A stretch of DNA of 43,931 bases, taken from positions 1-43,931 of the forward strand of contig JAQCKF010000027.1 in NCBI GenBank assembly GCA_027592275.1, read 5' to 3'. Source of the stretch: Pseudomonadota bacterium. GTDB taxonomy: Bacteria; Pseudomonadota; Gammaproteobacteria; Pseudomonadales; Pseudohongiellaceae. Shown piece by piece: positions 1-11,707 of this stretch. Each line of letters opens with the position of its first letter. The first letter of the stretch is position 1. A model generated the notes under the pieces. That model ran no database searches and was not told where the DNA came from. It saw only the letters and a program-made list of their open reading frames with translations. A program made the position numbers and the translations under genes.

Positions 1-224
1 ACTATCACGCGCACCGCCGCATCAGGCTCTACATCCAGAGGACAAATGCCATTCGCCGTGCAGCTTCGAGAGGTACCGAAATAGTTCGCACCAGTGTCCA
101 AAGATTGTGTGTCCGTGTAAATAAACAAGACATTATTGCCACTCACTCTGGCGAAACCCGATTCACCAGCTGAATGACTGGAGCCCAGGGCAGTCCAGCG
201 GCGACTTGCAGACCGCCAGACTAA
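1..224 (-). other. Open frame running off the left edge, unidentified
   Basis: On the minus strand a frame stays open from just after a TAG at 225-227 to the window edge (about 74 codons). It has no ATG; the only plausible internal start is a GTG at 144-146. The part after that GTG looks protein-like (hydrophobic beta-like segment, two cysteines in a short loop), but I recognise no family. It may be a gene fragment that continues to the left, or chance. The plus strand is also open over part of this stretch, so strand assignment is weak. Confidence 0.2.
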
Positions 225-319
225 CTAGGTGAGGGGTTTGACTGGGCTCAACTCCTCGTTGATGGCGACATCATCCACATTGATGGGTTTCCCCCTTATC
301 ACATAGGCGGTCGCCTCCG

Positions 320-721
320 TTATCGCAGACTCTCTGGCTTGAGCAATAGCGGGATAGAGGGAAACGCTTTGTCGCCCGAGGGCCCAACAACCGTCAGTGG
401 GCCGTTCTGAGGCCACAGTAGCGCCGGTAATTCCGCGGAGTGATCGGGATGGAAATGACTAATAGCCAACAATTGAAGGTCTGCTATATTTGCCCCTGCT
501 TCATGAAAATGCGCAAAGGTACCGCCATCAGCATCGATCATGATTCTGCTTTGACCGCCTACCCACAACAAATATCCTGCGGATGCGCTACCATTACCGA
601 AAGGGCCACCAGAACCGAGAATTTGTAGGGCGAAATCGTTCGCACCACAGTTATTAGCTTCTTCTGCCTGAGCAAAGACAGGTGACACAATCAAGGTGAC
701 TAAAAACAATATGTTTTTCAT
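320..721 (-). pseudogene. Truncated metallo-beta-lactamase-fold hydrolase, secreted (N-terminal part only)
   Basis: The 133 residues begin with a Sec signal peptide (about residues 1-19, ending FAQA). The start of a metallo-beta-lactamase fold follows, with the metal-binding motif HFHPDH near residue 90. Complete enzymes of this type run to about 300 residues with further histidines and an aspartate; here the frame stops soon after the GPSG loop, so most of the zinc site is absent and the product should be inactive. Another minus-strand frame (225-416) overlaps the end and continues another 32 codons, so a frameshift or a fusion to other DNA is possible. A weak AGAG sequence precedes the ATG. 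I infer a decayed gene in the flank beside tRNA-Ser. Confidence 0.6.
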
Positions 722-1043
722 TGTTATTCTCTAGGGACAAATCTTTCGTCTAGAATAGTATATACTCGCATATTAGGGAACCTTACTGAGCAAGTGGGGG
801 TACCCCCGGGGGGGTCTGGATAAGGCCATTTTGAGGTTTTAGGGGGTGGGTCTGAGGGCGTTTACGTAGTAGGGTTAGCAAATCACCTACGAAATATACC
901 CCGCTGTGAGGAAAGACGAGATATGGACAACGACAAGCGCGTGATCGAGCCGGAATAGGTTTTAGCAGCGATAATTTAAAGGTATGTTTTTGGGTATGTT
1001 TAGCTTGATAACCGAGCTGAGAAGCACGTATCGTGCAGACAAT
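722..1043. other. Gene-poor stretch downstream of the tRNA-Ser 3' end
   Basis: No convincing gene on either strand. It holds a perfect 12-bp palindrome GGGGGTACCCCC beside a run of G near 797-815, and a direct repeat at 981-1001 (listed separately). Its place just after a tRNA 3' end, next to a broken gene, suggests the remains of an integrated element. Confidence 0.4.
981..1001. repeat. Direct repeat GGTATGTTT x2, 12-bp period
   Basis: GGTATGTTT occurs at 981-989 and again at 993-1001, about 43 bp beyond the 3' end of tRNA-Ser. Short tandem sites at this distance from a tRNA resemble arm-type integrase binding sites. No integrase gene is visible, so this is inference. Confidence 0.5.
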
Positions 1044-1133
1044 TGGCGGAGGAGGAGAGATTCGAACTCTCGGAGGGCTTTCACCCTCGCTGGTTTTCAA
1101 GACCAGTGCAATCGACCACTCTGCCACCCCTCC
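1044..1133 (-). tRNA. tRNA-Ser(UGA)
   Basis: The minus strand folds as a complete 90-nt class II tRNA. The 7-bp acceptor stem pairs GGAGGGG with CTCCTCC (one G-U), followed by discriminator G and an encoded CCA. The anticodon stem CTGGT/ACCAG carries the loop CTTGAAA, so the anticodon is TGA. A long variable arm (GAGGG/CCCTC) is typical of serine tRNAs, and the T arm is GAGAG-TTCGAAT-CTCTC. A TATAGT -10-like sequence lies upstream at 1154-1159, without a well-spaced -35. A tRNA-Ser beside yccA matches the arrangement I recall from Pseudomonas. Confidence 0.95.
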
Positions 1134-1278
1134 GCTGTACGGTGGAGAATCTTACTATAATCTCTGCCACAGTCAACAGGGTATTGAGCATAAATACCGG
1201 CTAGCGAAATGCGTTGATTTTGGGCGCGTTACGCGTATCATTATTTGCATATCTTGAGGATTATTGCGCCCTAAGCTA

Positions 1279-1308
1279 TTGAAAATTGGGGTAACACCCT
1301 CATATCTT
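1279..1308 (+). promoter_or_regulatory. Candidate sigma70-type promoter for yccA
   Basis: TTGAAA at 1279-1284 and TATCTT at 1303-1308, 18 bp apart, would start a transcript near 1315 with a leader of about 65 nt. The -10 box is imperfect, so this is a candidate only. Confidence 0.35.
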
Positions 1309-1380
1309 TATAAAGCCAAACGGCCTTAGGTCGTTACATCTATTAGGCATTACATTATTCAACACTAGCTGGAGAAAGCG

Positions 1381-2052
1381 ATGAGAGAAGTAGAGTTAAA
1401 TATTGGTCGAAGCCAGGATTCGGCACTATCCGTAAACAAGGTAGTTCGCAATACCTACATGCTTCTGTCCATGACACTGTTTTTCAGCGCTATCTGCGCT
1501 GTAGCTGCCATGGCATTGCAAGTCGGCCAGGGTGTTGGCTTTATGTTGTTGATTGGTGGTTTCGTTATGACATTCGTCGTACGCGCCACAGCGAAAACAT
1601 CTAAAGGCCTTATTGCTGTCTTCGTCTTTGCCGGATTAATGGGCGGAGCACTAGGACCTATTATATCCATGTACTTGCTAGCCTATGCTAATGGCTCTGC
1701 CATCGTTGCTCAGGCACTTGGGGGTACAGCATTGATTTTCTTGTCTCTGTCTGGCTATGCGCTGACATCTGGTAAGAATTTCAACTTTCTCGGTGGCTTC
1801 ATCTTCACCGGCATGATGGTAGTCATCGTAGCAATGATCGCGAACATCTTCTTGCAGATACCTGCATTTAGCCTGGCGATTTCATCCGCGGTGATCTTGC
1901 TGATGTCTGGTTTCATCTTGTTCGACACGAGCCGCATCGTTAATGGCGGCGAGCGCAACTACATCATGGCTACGATATCTCTATACCTGAGCATCTTTAA
2001 TATCTTTATTCACCTACTTAACCTCTTGGGTTCGCTCACTGGTAGAAATTAA
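1381..2052 (+). CDS. yccA: Bax inhibitor-1 family membrane protein, YccA-like
   Basis: The 223-residue integral membrane protein has about seven hydrophobic segments filling residues 26-220, the usual length and layout of the BI-1/YccA (UPF0005) family. The conserved end is present, including an FDTSRIVNGG motif before the last helix (residues about 180-189). In E. coli YccA binds the membrane protease FtsH and is both substrate and inhibitor of it; I infer the same role in the inner membrane. GGAG lies 7 nt before the ATG. It stands alone between tRNA-Ser and the tus genes and ends in a strong terminator, so it is probably its own transcription unit. Confidence 0.9.
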   Translation: MREVELNIGRSQDSALSVNKVVRNTYMLLSMTLFFSAICAVAAMALQVGQGVGFMLLIGGFVMTFVVRATAKTSKGLIAVFVFAGLMGGALGPIISMYLLAYANGSAIVAQALGGTALIFLSLSGYALTSGKNFNFLGGFIFTGMMVVIVAMIANIFLQIPAFSLAISSAVILLMSGFILFDTSRIVNGGERNYIMATISLYLSIFNIFIHLLNLLGSLTGRN

Positions 2053-2078
2053 ACCAATCTACTTTAGCCATTTGAAAT

Positions 2079-2105
2079 AAAACCCCAGCTTGTCTGGGGT
2101 TTTTA
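2079..2105 (+). terminator. Rho-independent terminator after yccA
   Basis: Inverted repeat AAAACCCCAG / CTGGGGTTTT (2079-2088 and 2094-2103) with a 5-nt loop. The T-rich 3' arm serves as the U tract, and the paired A-rich arm would let it work on the other strand too. Confidence 0.85.
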
Positions 2106-2150
2106 TTGCCAGTATTAGTCATAGCAGCCCGCCTGGATTAAACTTAAACT

Positions 2151-2540
2151 GTGAAATTTTCTATTGTTATCTATGCCGCACCCTATTCCACCGAGTCTGC
2201 AGCTACAGCGCTGCGATTCGCTGAGACGCTTATCCAGCAGGGGCATGTGCTCTATCGGCTATTCTTTTTCGGCGATGGTGTACACAACGCCTCTAAACTC
2301 ACCGTAGTCGCGCAGGATGAAATAAACCTGCAACTGCAGTGGAGCAAGTTGATCGAGGAACACGACATCGATTCCGTTATCTGCGTCAGCTCGGCACTGC
2401 GCCGAGGTGTGCTAGATCAAACAGAAGCCGAGCGCCACGAGCTTGGCACTGCGAGCGCCTATGAGAGTTCAGAGGTAGCCGGACTTGGACAGCTTATCGA
2501 TGCGGCACTGCATTCTGATCGAGTGGTAAATTTCGGCTAA
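2151..2540 (+). CDS. tusD: Sulfurtransferase TusD (DsrE family)
   Basis: At 129 residues this matches TusD in length. A DsrE-type Rossmann-like fold begins at FSIVIYAAPY, and the active cysteine falls at residue 78 (VICVSS), the same position as the persulfide-carrying Cys78 of E. coli TusD. TusD works in the TusBCD hexamer, which takes sulfur from TusA and passes it to TusE for 2-thiouridine at tRNA position 34. The start is GTG with no strong Shine-Dalgarno sequence. It opens the tusDCB-tusE cluster: tusC starts 4 bp downstream. DsrE homologues also serve sulfur oxidisers, but no dsr genes are in this window. Confidence 0.9.
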   Translation: MKFSIVIYAAPYSTESAATALRFAETLIQQGHVLYRLFFFGDGVHNASKLTVVAQDEINLQLQWSKLIEEHDIDSVICVSSALRRGVLDQTEAERHELGTASAYESSEVAGLGQLIDAALHSDRVVNFG

Positions 2541-2544
2541 GGCT

Positions 2545-2934
2545 ATGACAGAGAACGCAAACACAGCTAAACCTATTAAATCGCGCATCACTTTCATTAG
2601 TCGCAGCGCGCCCTATGGGAACAACAGAGCCAATCTGTGCCTGGACATGGCCCTCGCTTGCGCCGTATTCGAGCAGGACGTGAATTACGTGTTTCTAGAT
2701 GATGGCATCTACCAGTTGCTTAAAGGACAAGATGGCGCAGCTATTCAGAACAAGACTCTAGGAAACGCCCTTGAGACGCTAGCCTTGTACGGTATTGAAA
2801 ACGTTTACGTTGATCAGCAATCGTTAAAGGCGCGAGGTATCGATGCTGCTGAATTACTTCCCAGTATGCAATTGATAGAAAACGATGCTGTGTCTAAGCT
2901 TATCGAGAACTCAGATACGGTATTCAATCTATGA
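2545..2934 (+). CDS. tusC: Sulfurtransferase complex subunit TusC (DsrF family)
   Basis: A 129-residue member of the DsrE/F family, identified by its place between TusD and TusB and by the conserved opening (ITFISRSAPYGNNRA, near residue 15) and the FLDDGIYQLLKGQ segment near residue 50. TusC is a structural subunit of the TusBCD complex in the cytoplasm. Its last codons overlap the start of tusB (ATGA at 2931-2934), which suggests translational coupling and equal subunit production. The first 12 residues before the fold are polar and probably disordered. Confidence 0.9.
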   Translation: MTENANTAKPIKSRITFISRSAPYGNNRANLCLDMALACAVFEQDVNYVFLDDGIYQLLKGQDGAAIQNKTLGNALETLALYGIENVYVDQQSLKARGIDAAELLPSMQLIENDAVSKLIENSDTVFNL

Positions 2935-3221
2935 GCTGTCTGCACACTATAAACAGAAGTCCAGACTCCAAACTGCTAGAGAGTTGTCTCAAGGTAATTA
3001 ACGCTGATGATGCTATCCTGTTTATAGAAGACGGCGTCTATCACTGCTTTTCGCTAAGTAATCTACCATCCATCATTGAGACAGTGAAGCTGTACGGTCT
3101 ACGAGAAGATATGCTGGCTAGGGCAACGCTTTCCAAGACCATGGATAGAGTTGAGGTAATAGATACGGCTCGATTTGTCGAGTTATCCTGCGAGCACGAC
3201 AAAGTCGTGAGTTGGTTTTAG
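2931..3221 (+). CDS. tusB: Sulfurtransferase complex subunit TusB (DsrH family)
   Basis: At 96 residues it matches TusB/DsrH (about 95). It begins MSCLHTINRSP, close to the family's MLHTIxxSP start, and contains the ILFIEDGVYH motif near residue 30. TusB completes the TusBCD heterohexamer. The start codon overlaps the tusC stop by four bases. tusE follows after a 3-bp gap, so all four genes almost certainly share one transcript. Confidence 0.9.
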   Translation: MSCLHTINRSPDSKLLESCLKVINADDAILFIEDGVYHCFSLSNLPSIIETVKLYGLREDMLARATLSKTMDRVEVIDTARFVELSCEHDKVVSWF

Positions 3222-3224
3222 GAT

Positions 3225-3569
3225 ATGACTAATGCAAGTTTCATGGAAATAAATGGTCGCGAGATAGCTCTCGATAAGGAAGGCTATTTGATCGAGCTCG
3301 CGGATTGGGATGAAGATGTCGCCTCGAATCTAGCCGCCCAGGAACAAATAACACTAGGGCCCGCACACTGGGAAGTAATCAACCTGCTACGTATTTTCTA
3401 TAACCGCCATCAGATGTCACCTGCCAATCGTGCGTTGGTTAATCTGGTTAAGCGAGATTTAGGTGCCGATAAAGGCAAGAGTGTTTATTTGATGAAGCTG
3501 TTTCGAGGTTCTCCGGCGAAGACTGCCAGCAAGATATCGGGATTACCGAAACCGGAAAACTGTCTGTAG
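3225..3569 (+). CDS. tusE: Sulfur carrier TusE (DsrC family)
   Basis: This 114-residue DsrC-fold protein ends PENCL. The penultimate cysteine (C113) is the residue that carries sulfur. The second cysteine about ten residues earlier, found in true DsrC of sulfite-reducing or sulfur-oxidising bacteria, is absent, which supports TusE in tRNA thiolation. The family core HWEVINLLRIFYNRHQMSPANRAL lies near residues 47-70. TusE binds MnmA and hands it the persulfide; mnmA lies about 15 kb away at 18728. Last gene of the tusDCB-tusE unit, convergent with cysG. Confidence 0.92.
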   Translation: MTNASFMEINGREIALDKEGYLIELADWDEDVASNLAAQEQITLGPAHWEVINLLRIFYNRHQMSPANRALVNLVKRDLGADKGKSVYLMKLFRGSPAKTASKISGLPKPENCL

Positions 3570-3596
3570 CTTTTGACTTAGTCTTTTGGCTCGAGG

Positions 3597-4981
3597 CTAG
3601 CTTCGGTTAAACCAAGAAAGCGATTCTTGGAGTTTAACTACCTCTCCAATGATGATTATCGTTGGCGCCTGTATTTCTTTCTCCACAGCCAGACCGGCTA
3701 TGCTATCTAAATTTCCTACTACTACTTTTTGAGTCTGGGTAGTACCTTGTTGAATGACAGCCACGGATGTTGTTGAAGACATCCCATGTTTAAGAAGTTG
3801 ATCGCAGATGTGCGGTAAACCCGCGAGACCCATATAGAAGACGAGTGTTTGTTGCTCCTTCACAAGGATATCCCACTCCAGCGGCACCCGTCCGTCCTTG
3901 GTATGCCCTATAAGGAAACGAACCGATTGCGAATAGTCGCGATGAGTAAGTGGAATTCCGGCATAGCTCGCGCAGCCTGAAGCGGCTGTGATGCCAGGGA
4001 CTACCTGAAAAGGAATGCCCGCTGCGGCCAGGGATTCGAGCTCTTCGCCACCGCGCCCGAAGATAAAAGGATCGCCACCCTTGAGTCGCAACACTTTGTT
4101 ACCCTCTTTGGCCAAGCGAACTAACATCTCGTTTATGGTCTCCTGTGGCACAGCATGATCTGCACTACGCTTGCCTACGTAGATCTTCTTAGCATCTGGT
4201 CTTAGTTTGAGCAATATCTCGGGCGAGACCAATCGGTCGTAGAGTACAACGTCTGCCTTATGCATGAGCCGTAGCGCGCGCAGGGTTAACAGATCGGGAT
4301 CTCCGGGGCCTGCACCCACTAGATAGACTTCGCCGGCAACTCGATCATTTTGCGGATTCGTCAGCCAATTATCCAGCGCGGATCTCGCCTGATCATCTTG
4401 ACCGTTATAAACCAGTTCTGGTATTTCACTATCGAGAACGTTTTCCCAGAAGCGAATCCTTTCTGAAAAATCAGCGATTTCGTTCTTTACTCTTCCTCGA
4501 AACGACCCCAAAAATTCTGCTAACTTGTCCATTCTCCCGGGTATCATGGTCTCGTTTAGCTCCTTCAGCTTACGAGTGAGAATTGGCGAACTGCCACCGC
4601 TGGATATAGCAACAACGATTGGAGAGCGATCAACTATCGACGGCATGATGAAGGAACAAAGATCGGGTTGATCGACGACGTTTACGGGGATGTTAAGCTT
4701 CGAAGCGATAACACTGACGCGCTCGTTGGTTTCAAGGTCATCTGTTGCAGCAACGACGAGGATCGCGTCGTTTATATCCGCTTCTTCGAATTCTCTTGTA
4801 ATAATTGTGCAGTCGCGATCCACACAGAGTTTACGCAGTTCGTCGCTCAACACAGGCGCGACGATGTGTAGATCTGCTCCAGCGCGCAGCAGCAGAGTGG
4901 CCTTACGAAAGGCTACTTCACCACCACCGACAACGACGCATTTCTTGTTTTTGATATTGAGAAATATCGGTAGAAGATCCA

Positions 4982-4982
<1 letters not shown>
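3597..4982 (-). CDS. cysG: Siroheme synthase CysG (trifunctional)
   Basis: At 461 residues it is a full-length fusion. Residues 1-150 are the precorrin-2 dehydrogenase/ferrochelatase half, with an NAD-binding VVVGGGEVAFRKA near residue 17 and the SSGGSSP loop near 129. From about residue 216 runs the uroporphyrinogen-III methyltransferase half (VYLVGAGPGDPDLLTLRAL, later GGDPFIFGRGGEE). It makes siroheme, the cofactor of assimilatory sulfite and nitrite reductases, from uroporphyrinogen III. Its ATG shares one base with the serS stop (TGATG), so it is translationally coupled as the last gene of the ftsK-lolA-crcB-serS-cysG run. It fits the sulfur genes cysH and cysB further right. Confidence 0.95.
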
Positions 4983-6283
<1,301 letters not shown>

Positions 6284-6661
6284 TCAAAGCATGACTCGCG
6301 TTACCTGCATACCCGCAAAGGATGCGAATAAGCAGAGTGCGACGCTACTGACGATATAGAAAAGTGCGGTATTGTAGTTGCCCTGTTCGAATAACAAAAG
6401 CGCATCGAGGGAGAAAGTTGAAAATGTAGTCATGGCGCCTAAGAATCCTACTACAATCAGCGGCCGCCAGGGTTCTGACAAATGTGCTTTCTCTGCCAGT
6501 ACGACAAAAAACACTCCTATGAGGAAAGAGCCTAAAACATTGACTGCGAAAGTCCCAAACGGGAAACTACTGCCATTAAACCTCTGCACTGCTGTGTGCA
6601 GCCAGAAGCGAGACATGGCACCAAAGGCGCCTCCGAAGGCGATAGCTATATAAGTATTCAC
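6284..6661 (-). CDS. crcB: Fluoride exporter CrcB/Fluc
   Basis: 125 residues with four hydrophobic helices, the standard size of a Fluc subunit. The signature GFLGAMTTFSTFS (near residues 73-85) and the N-terminal GGAFGAMSRFW are present. These channels form antiparallel dimers in the inner membrane and let fluoride leave the cell; one gene is enough for a dual-topology homodimer. I see no fluoride riboswitch before it; it sits inside an operon-like run, 51 bp after lolA and 24 bp before serS, so expression is probably housekeeping. Confidence 0.93.
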   Translation of the reverse strand: MNTYIAIAFGGAFGAMSRFWLHTAVQRFNGSSFPFGTFAVNVLGSFLIGVFFVVLAEKAHLSEPWRPLIVVGFLGAMTTFSTFSLDALLLFEQGNYNTALFYIVSSVALCLFASFAGMQVTRVML

Positions 6662-6712
6662 GATAAGAAATTACTTAGCCGAGCTGGCTTTGTCGGAAGA
6701 GCTAACGCTAGG

Positions 6713-7375
6713 CTATTGAGCATAATCATTCTCAATAATCTCGATATTTTCCGGGGGAACGAATTGAAAATTCGCATCATCTATCGCCGAATTACGGTTC
6801 ACATTCTCAAAACGCCAAACTGTTTTCTGCCCATTCTTGCTGTTGAGATAGATCGATTCAAGTTCATCGTGCATAAAATTTATGGAGATAAGCTGGTAGA
6901 CATTGTCCGCAAGGCGAGGAGTCAGTTCGAATTCCTGATGCTCGCTTTCCGCAGAAGTAACACTGTCGATCGTATAATCTGCGCCTAGTGATTCTATGTT
7001 GCCGCTTAGCAACTGCGCGGCTAACTCTGAACGACTGCTATCCCAGTCTTCGATGACAACCTGTTCTAGATCAGGTTGATAGTTCCACAACGTATTGCCG
7101 TCGGTAACGATCAATTCAGGGAAAGGTGTCAGCGTTTCCCAATAGAAACCATCAGGCTTCTTTAATAACATTTGTATTTCACTTTCTTCCAACACTCCGC
7201 CATCTGACTCAACTATCAATTGCACGACATCGGCGGTTAGTGTCTCTATATTCCCCAGTAAAGCATCTAGTCGATCAAGGGCAGAGCTACTTGTGGGTGC
7301 CTGAGCAAACACACTTCCCGCGCTAAGACACAGGAGTGTAAAAAGAACCATCATCTGTTTCATGAGTTTATTCAT
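6713..7375 (-). CDS. lolA: Outer-membrane lipoprotein carrier protein LolA
   Basis: The 220 residues start with a Sec signal peptide (residues 1-25, AGSVFAQA). The LolA fold follows, with the family pattern of a modulus of polar helix, then KPDGFYWETLTPFPELIVTDGNTLWNYQPDLEQVVI (residues about 69-104). LolA carries lipoproteins through the periplasm from LolCDE to LolB. It lies 26 bp after ftsK, as in many Gammaproteobacteria. rarA, which often comes next, is not present: only 51 bp separate lolA from crcB. Confidence 0.93.
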   Translation of the reverse strand: MNKLMKQMMVLFTLLCLSAGSVFAQAPTSSSALDRLDALLGNIETLTADVVQLIVESDGGVLEESEIQMLLKKPDGFYWETLTPFPELIVTDGNTLWNYQPDLEQVVIEDWDSSRSELAAQLLSGNIESLGADYTIDSVTSAESEHQEFELTPRLADNVYQLISINFMHDELESIYLNSKNGQKTVWRFENVNRNSAIDDANFQFVPPENIEIIENDYAQ

Positions 7376-7401
7376 TTGTTAAAACTTGTAGTTAAACATC
7401 G

Positions 7402-9738
7402 TTAATCCCGCGGTGACGGCGGCGCAAGAACTTCTCTCGAGCCGTTGCTTCCCATCTCAGTGATGACACCGGCGCGCTCCATGGTTTCTATCATTTTGGC
7501 TGCGCGGTTGTAACCAATACGTAGCTTTCTCTGCACAGAAGATATCGACGCCTTACGTGTTTCGGTTACAAAACTAACGGCTTCGTCGTAAAGCGCATCA
7601 CTTTCATCGTCCTCACCTGCCCCCGAGTTGTTCATCGCCCCCATGTCTAAATCGTCTACGCTTTGCGTAATAGAATCGATATACACCGGCTTGCCACGCT
7701 GTTTCCAGTCGGCAACGACCCGATGCACTTCTTCATCACTAACGAAGGCGCCGTGTACACGAGTTGGAATACCACCGCCGGGAGGAAGGAATAGCATGTC
7801 CCCATTTCCCAATAGTTGCTCAGCGCCACCCTCACCCAGAATCGTCCTAGAGTCGACCTTCGACTGCACCATAAAAGACATTCGCGTTGGTATGTTCGCC
7901 TTGATCAATCCGGTTAGTACATCTACAGACGGTCTCTGTGTCGCGAGGATCAAATGTATGCCTGCCGCTCTAGCTTTCTGAGCGATACGCGCGATCAATT
8001 CTTCTACCTTCTTACCCACCACCATCATCATGTCCGCAAGCTCATCGACAATGACTACAACACAAGGTAGTGCCTCTAGTTCTGGGGCACACTGCTCTTC
8101 CTCTAGCAGCATCGGATCCGGCTTCCAAGTTGGATCCATTATTGGGTTCCCTGATTTTTTAGCATCGGTAACTTTCTTGTTGTAACCCGCAAGGTTTCTA
8201 ACACCCAGAGCCGACATCAATTTATAGCGTCGCTCCATCTCGGCAACCGACCAACGTAGACCGTTCGCGGCATCCTTCATATCAGTAATTACAGGAGTGA
8301 GCAGATGGGGAATGTCATCGTAGACCGATAGTTCCAGCATCTTCGGATCGATCATAATCATGCGAACCTGTTCCGGCGTCGACTTGAACAGCAGACTCAG
8401 GATCATTGCATTGATGCCAACAGATTTTCCAGAGCCGGTGGTTCCTGCCACTAATAAATGTGGCATCTTGGCTAAGTCGACAATTACCGGCTTGCCCACA
8501 ATATCATGACCTAACGCCATGCTCAGCGGCGACGTGGCTTTGTCGAACTCTGGAGTAGACAGTACCTGGCTTAGCTGAATAACTTTCCGCGTCTCGTTCG
8601 GAATCTCGATTCCAATGACCGTTTTTCCAGGAATGACTTCTACTACTCGCACTGATATTACGGCGAGTGAGCGTGCCAAGTCCTTTGCAAGGTTGCTTAT
8701 CCGACTAACCTTTATGCCAGGGGCGGGCTGCACTTCGAAGCGAGTGATGACTGGACCAGGATTAACGGCGGTAACCTCAATCTCTATGCCGAAATCTTTT
8801 AATTTAAGCTCAAGCAGCTTAGACATGGCCTCGAGAGATTCTTTCGAGAAGCCAGAGTCGTTGGTTTCATGCCAAGCATCTAGCAAGCCAATAGCAGGCA
8901 GTTCTTTAATTGAGGAGGCGGCAAATAGAGTGCCCTGCTTTTCTTTCTCAACTCGCGCGCTCTTCGCAGGCCTGTTAACAGCCGGTGCTTTGATATTCGG
9001 TGGCGCCCGCCTCGCTTCTTTCTGAATATGGATATCAAGAACCTTCTTGCGGCTCTCCAAGCGTTTCTTGGTGACCTTCTCCTGTTTCCTGTCTTCCATC
9101 CATTTCTGGTACCTGGCACCCGTTCGCGAGGCTATGCTCAGTGTCGTCTCACCCAGCTTATCGATCACAGCTAGCCAGGAGATGGTAACTGTTATAGTAA
9201 GGCCGAACAAAAACACGGCGAGCAACAGCAATGTGGTACCAAGAGTTGCTAGCACCGGTATGCTCAGATCGGCAACCAATGAACCGATTACACCACCCGC
9301 GGAAGGCAATTCCTCGGCAATGTGGAAATGCAGAGTCGCTAAACCACAGGCTGAGATCACCAGCAGGACAAAGCCGCCAGTCTTCAGGCCAAATAAGGGC
9401 CAGGAGAAATCAGATTCCAGCGCGGATTCGCGAAAAGATGTGTAAACCTTATAAATTAGTAAGACAGGAAATGCGAAGGCAAGATAACCCAATAGGTACC
9501 AGAATATGTCGGCTAGCCAAGCGCCATAGACGCCGACTGCGTTCACCACGTCCTCTCCTGTGCCGGTTGTAGTGAAGCCGGGATCTGTTGGGGAATAGCT
9601 GACAAGAGCAATTAATAAGAAAAGAGCCAGCAAGGAATAGGCAATCAAGGTGCCTTCCCGAACTAAGCGCTGCATCAGGTTGCTGACTTCCGGATCTTGT
9701 CCGCTATTTTTCATAGTTACATTTTTCAATTTATTCAT
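7402..9738 (-). CDS. ftsK: DNA translocase FtsK
   Basis: At 778 residues it is a compact FtsK (E. coli has 1329; the difference is the linker). Four to five membrane helices occupy residues 31-190, then a basic linker (205-260). The motor domain has Walker [10 protein letters not shown] (431-439) and Walker [15 protein letters not shown], and the C-terminal gamma winged helix (about 710-775) reads the KOPS sites that orient DNA pumping. FtsK couples septation to chromosome dimer resolution by XerCD at dif. The first ATG was chosen because TAGG lies a few bases upstream; an in-frame ATG eight codons later has no ribosome binding site. First gene of the leftward operon, divergent from trxB across 259 bp. 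Confidence 0.95.
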   Translation of the reverse strand: MNKLKNVTMKNSGQDPEVSNLMQRLVREGTLIAYSLLALFLLIALVSYSPTDPGFTTTGTGEDVVNAVGVYGAWLADIFWYLLGYLAFAFPVLLIYKVYTSFRESALESDFSWPLFGLKTGGFVLLVISACGLATLHFHIAEELPSAGGVIGSLVADLSIPVLATLGTTLLLLAVFLFGLTITVTISWLAVIDKLGETTLSIASRTGARYQKWMEDRKQEKVTKKRLESRKKVLDIHIQKEARRAPPNIKAPAVNRPAKSARVEKEKQGTLFAASSIKELPAIGLLDAWHETNDSGFSKESLEAMSKLLELKLKDFGIEIEVTAVNPGPVITRFEVQPAPGIKVSRISNLAKDLARSLAVISVRVVEVIPGKTVIGIEIPNETRKVIQLSQVLSTPEFDKATSPLSMALGHDIVGKPVIVDLAKMPHLLVAGTTGSGKSVGINAMILSLLFKSTPEQVRMIMIDPKMLELSVYDDIPHLLTPVITDMKDAANGLRWSVAEMERRYKLMSALGVRNLAGYNKKVTDAKKSGNPIMDPTWKPDPMLLEEEQCAPELEALPCVVVIVDELADMMMVVGKKVEELIARIAQKARAAGIHLILATQRPSVDVLTGLIKANIPTRMSFMVQSKVDSRTILGEGGAEQLLGNGDMLFLPPGGGIPTRVHGAFVSDEEVHRVVADWKQRGKPVYIDSITQSVDDLDMGAMNNSGAGEDDESDALYDEAVSFVTETRKASISSVQRKLRIGYNRAAKMIETMERAGVITEMGSNGSREVLAPPSPRD

Positions 9739-9946
9739 GGACCTACAGATAGTTTATATCATCGTTTCGAGAATAATTAGAAGCTTTTCACGCTTCTTTA
9801 CTTTTCGTAGGACGCAGAAAAACCCAAAGTCGAAACCCTTAACAGTTTAACGGTTCCTAGAGCGCAAAATTGAGTAGAATATGCCCCGCTAGGGCTTTAA
9901 ATTTGGCACCTTGCCATCACATAACAAGATATCGCGACCCACATAA

Positions 9947-10945
<999 letters not shown>

Positions 10946-10966
10946 CATTACCGGACATCGCTAACG

Positions 10967-11662
10967 ATGCCGTTACCTTGGCTAAGTTCTCCTCAGGTGG
11001 GCTTTCCAGATATAAACCTCGCGCTGGCAGACCCTAATGGACTGCTGGCAGCGGGAGGCGATCTTAGCCCCAAACGTCTAATAGAAGCTTACAGCAGTGG
11101 AATCTTTCCCTGGTTTGAGCAGGGACAGCCGGTTCTGTGGTGGTCACCAGACCCGCGCATGGTGCTATTTCCAGAAGACCTGCGTGTCAGCAAGAGCCTG
11201 CAGAAGGTTCTTAACAAGTCGCTCTATACAGTGACGCTGGATGAGGCATTCGCGGAGGTCATAGCCTACTGCGCACAGCCCCGCGGAGATTCTCCTGGCA
11301 CCTGGATAACCGATGACATGCAAACCGCGTATACGCAATTGTTCGAGGCGGGCCATGCGCATTCCGTTGAAGTATGGCGCGATGGAGATCTTGTGGGCGG
11401 ACTCTACGGCGTCGCACTGGGCCAGCTATTCTTCGGCGAGTCGATGTTTAGTTTCGAGAGCAATGCATCAAAAATAGCCCTAGTGAATCTTGTAAAGCAA
11501 CTGCAGGAATGGAACTATAAGTTGATTGACTGTCAGGTAAGCAGTGAACACCTTGAGTCTCTGGGCGCGATAGAGATTAGCCGCGAGGAATTTCGCCAGC
11601 AATTGCATGAGCTTCTGCCTCGCCCTGGCAAGGTCGCTCCCTGGAATCTAGACACTATTTAG
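10967..11662 (+). CDS. aat: Leucyl/phenylalanyl-tRNA--protein transferase
   Basis: 231 residues, the normal length. Family landmarks: the start PLPWLSSPQVGFPD, then GLLAAGGDLSPKRLIEAYSSGIFPWFEQGQPVLWWSPDPR (residues about 24-63), and GLYGVALGQLFFGESMFS near 144-161. It transfers leucine or phenylalanine to proteins with N-terminal lysine or arginine, turning them into ClpS/ClpAP substrates. trxB lies 21 bp upstream and bpt 45 bp downstream, so both N-end-rule transferases are together. Confidence 0.95.
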   Translation: MPLPWLSSPQVGFPDINLALADPNGLLAAGGDLSPKRLIEAYSSGIFPWFEQGQPVLWWSPDPRMVLFPEDLRVSKSLQKVLNKSLYTVTLDEAFAEVIAYCAQPRGDSPGTWITDDMQTAYTQLFEAGHAHSVEVWRDGDLVGGLYGVALGQLFFGESMFSFESNASKIALVNLVKQLQEWNYKLIDCQVSSEHLESLGAIEISREEFRQQLHELLPRPGKVAPWNLDTI

Positions 11663-11707
11663 ATGTAGATACGCTGTCAGCAAGCTAGCAATAGGCCACG
11701 TAAGTAA

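Noticed and set aside
225..416. 63-codon frame as a separate gene next to the metallo-beta-lactamase fragment
   Set aside because: It overlaps the fragment, has no ribosome binding site and no recognised family; more likely a shifted continuation of the broken gene or a chance frame.
783..1127. 114-codon minus-strand frame overlapping tRNA-Ser
   Set aside because: It starts inside the tRNA and runs through a G-rich stretch with no protein-like features; I see no integrase motif in it.
6662..6712. Fluoride riboswitch before crcB
   Set aside because: Only 51 bp after lolA, and no recognisable crcB motif pseudoknot.
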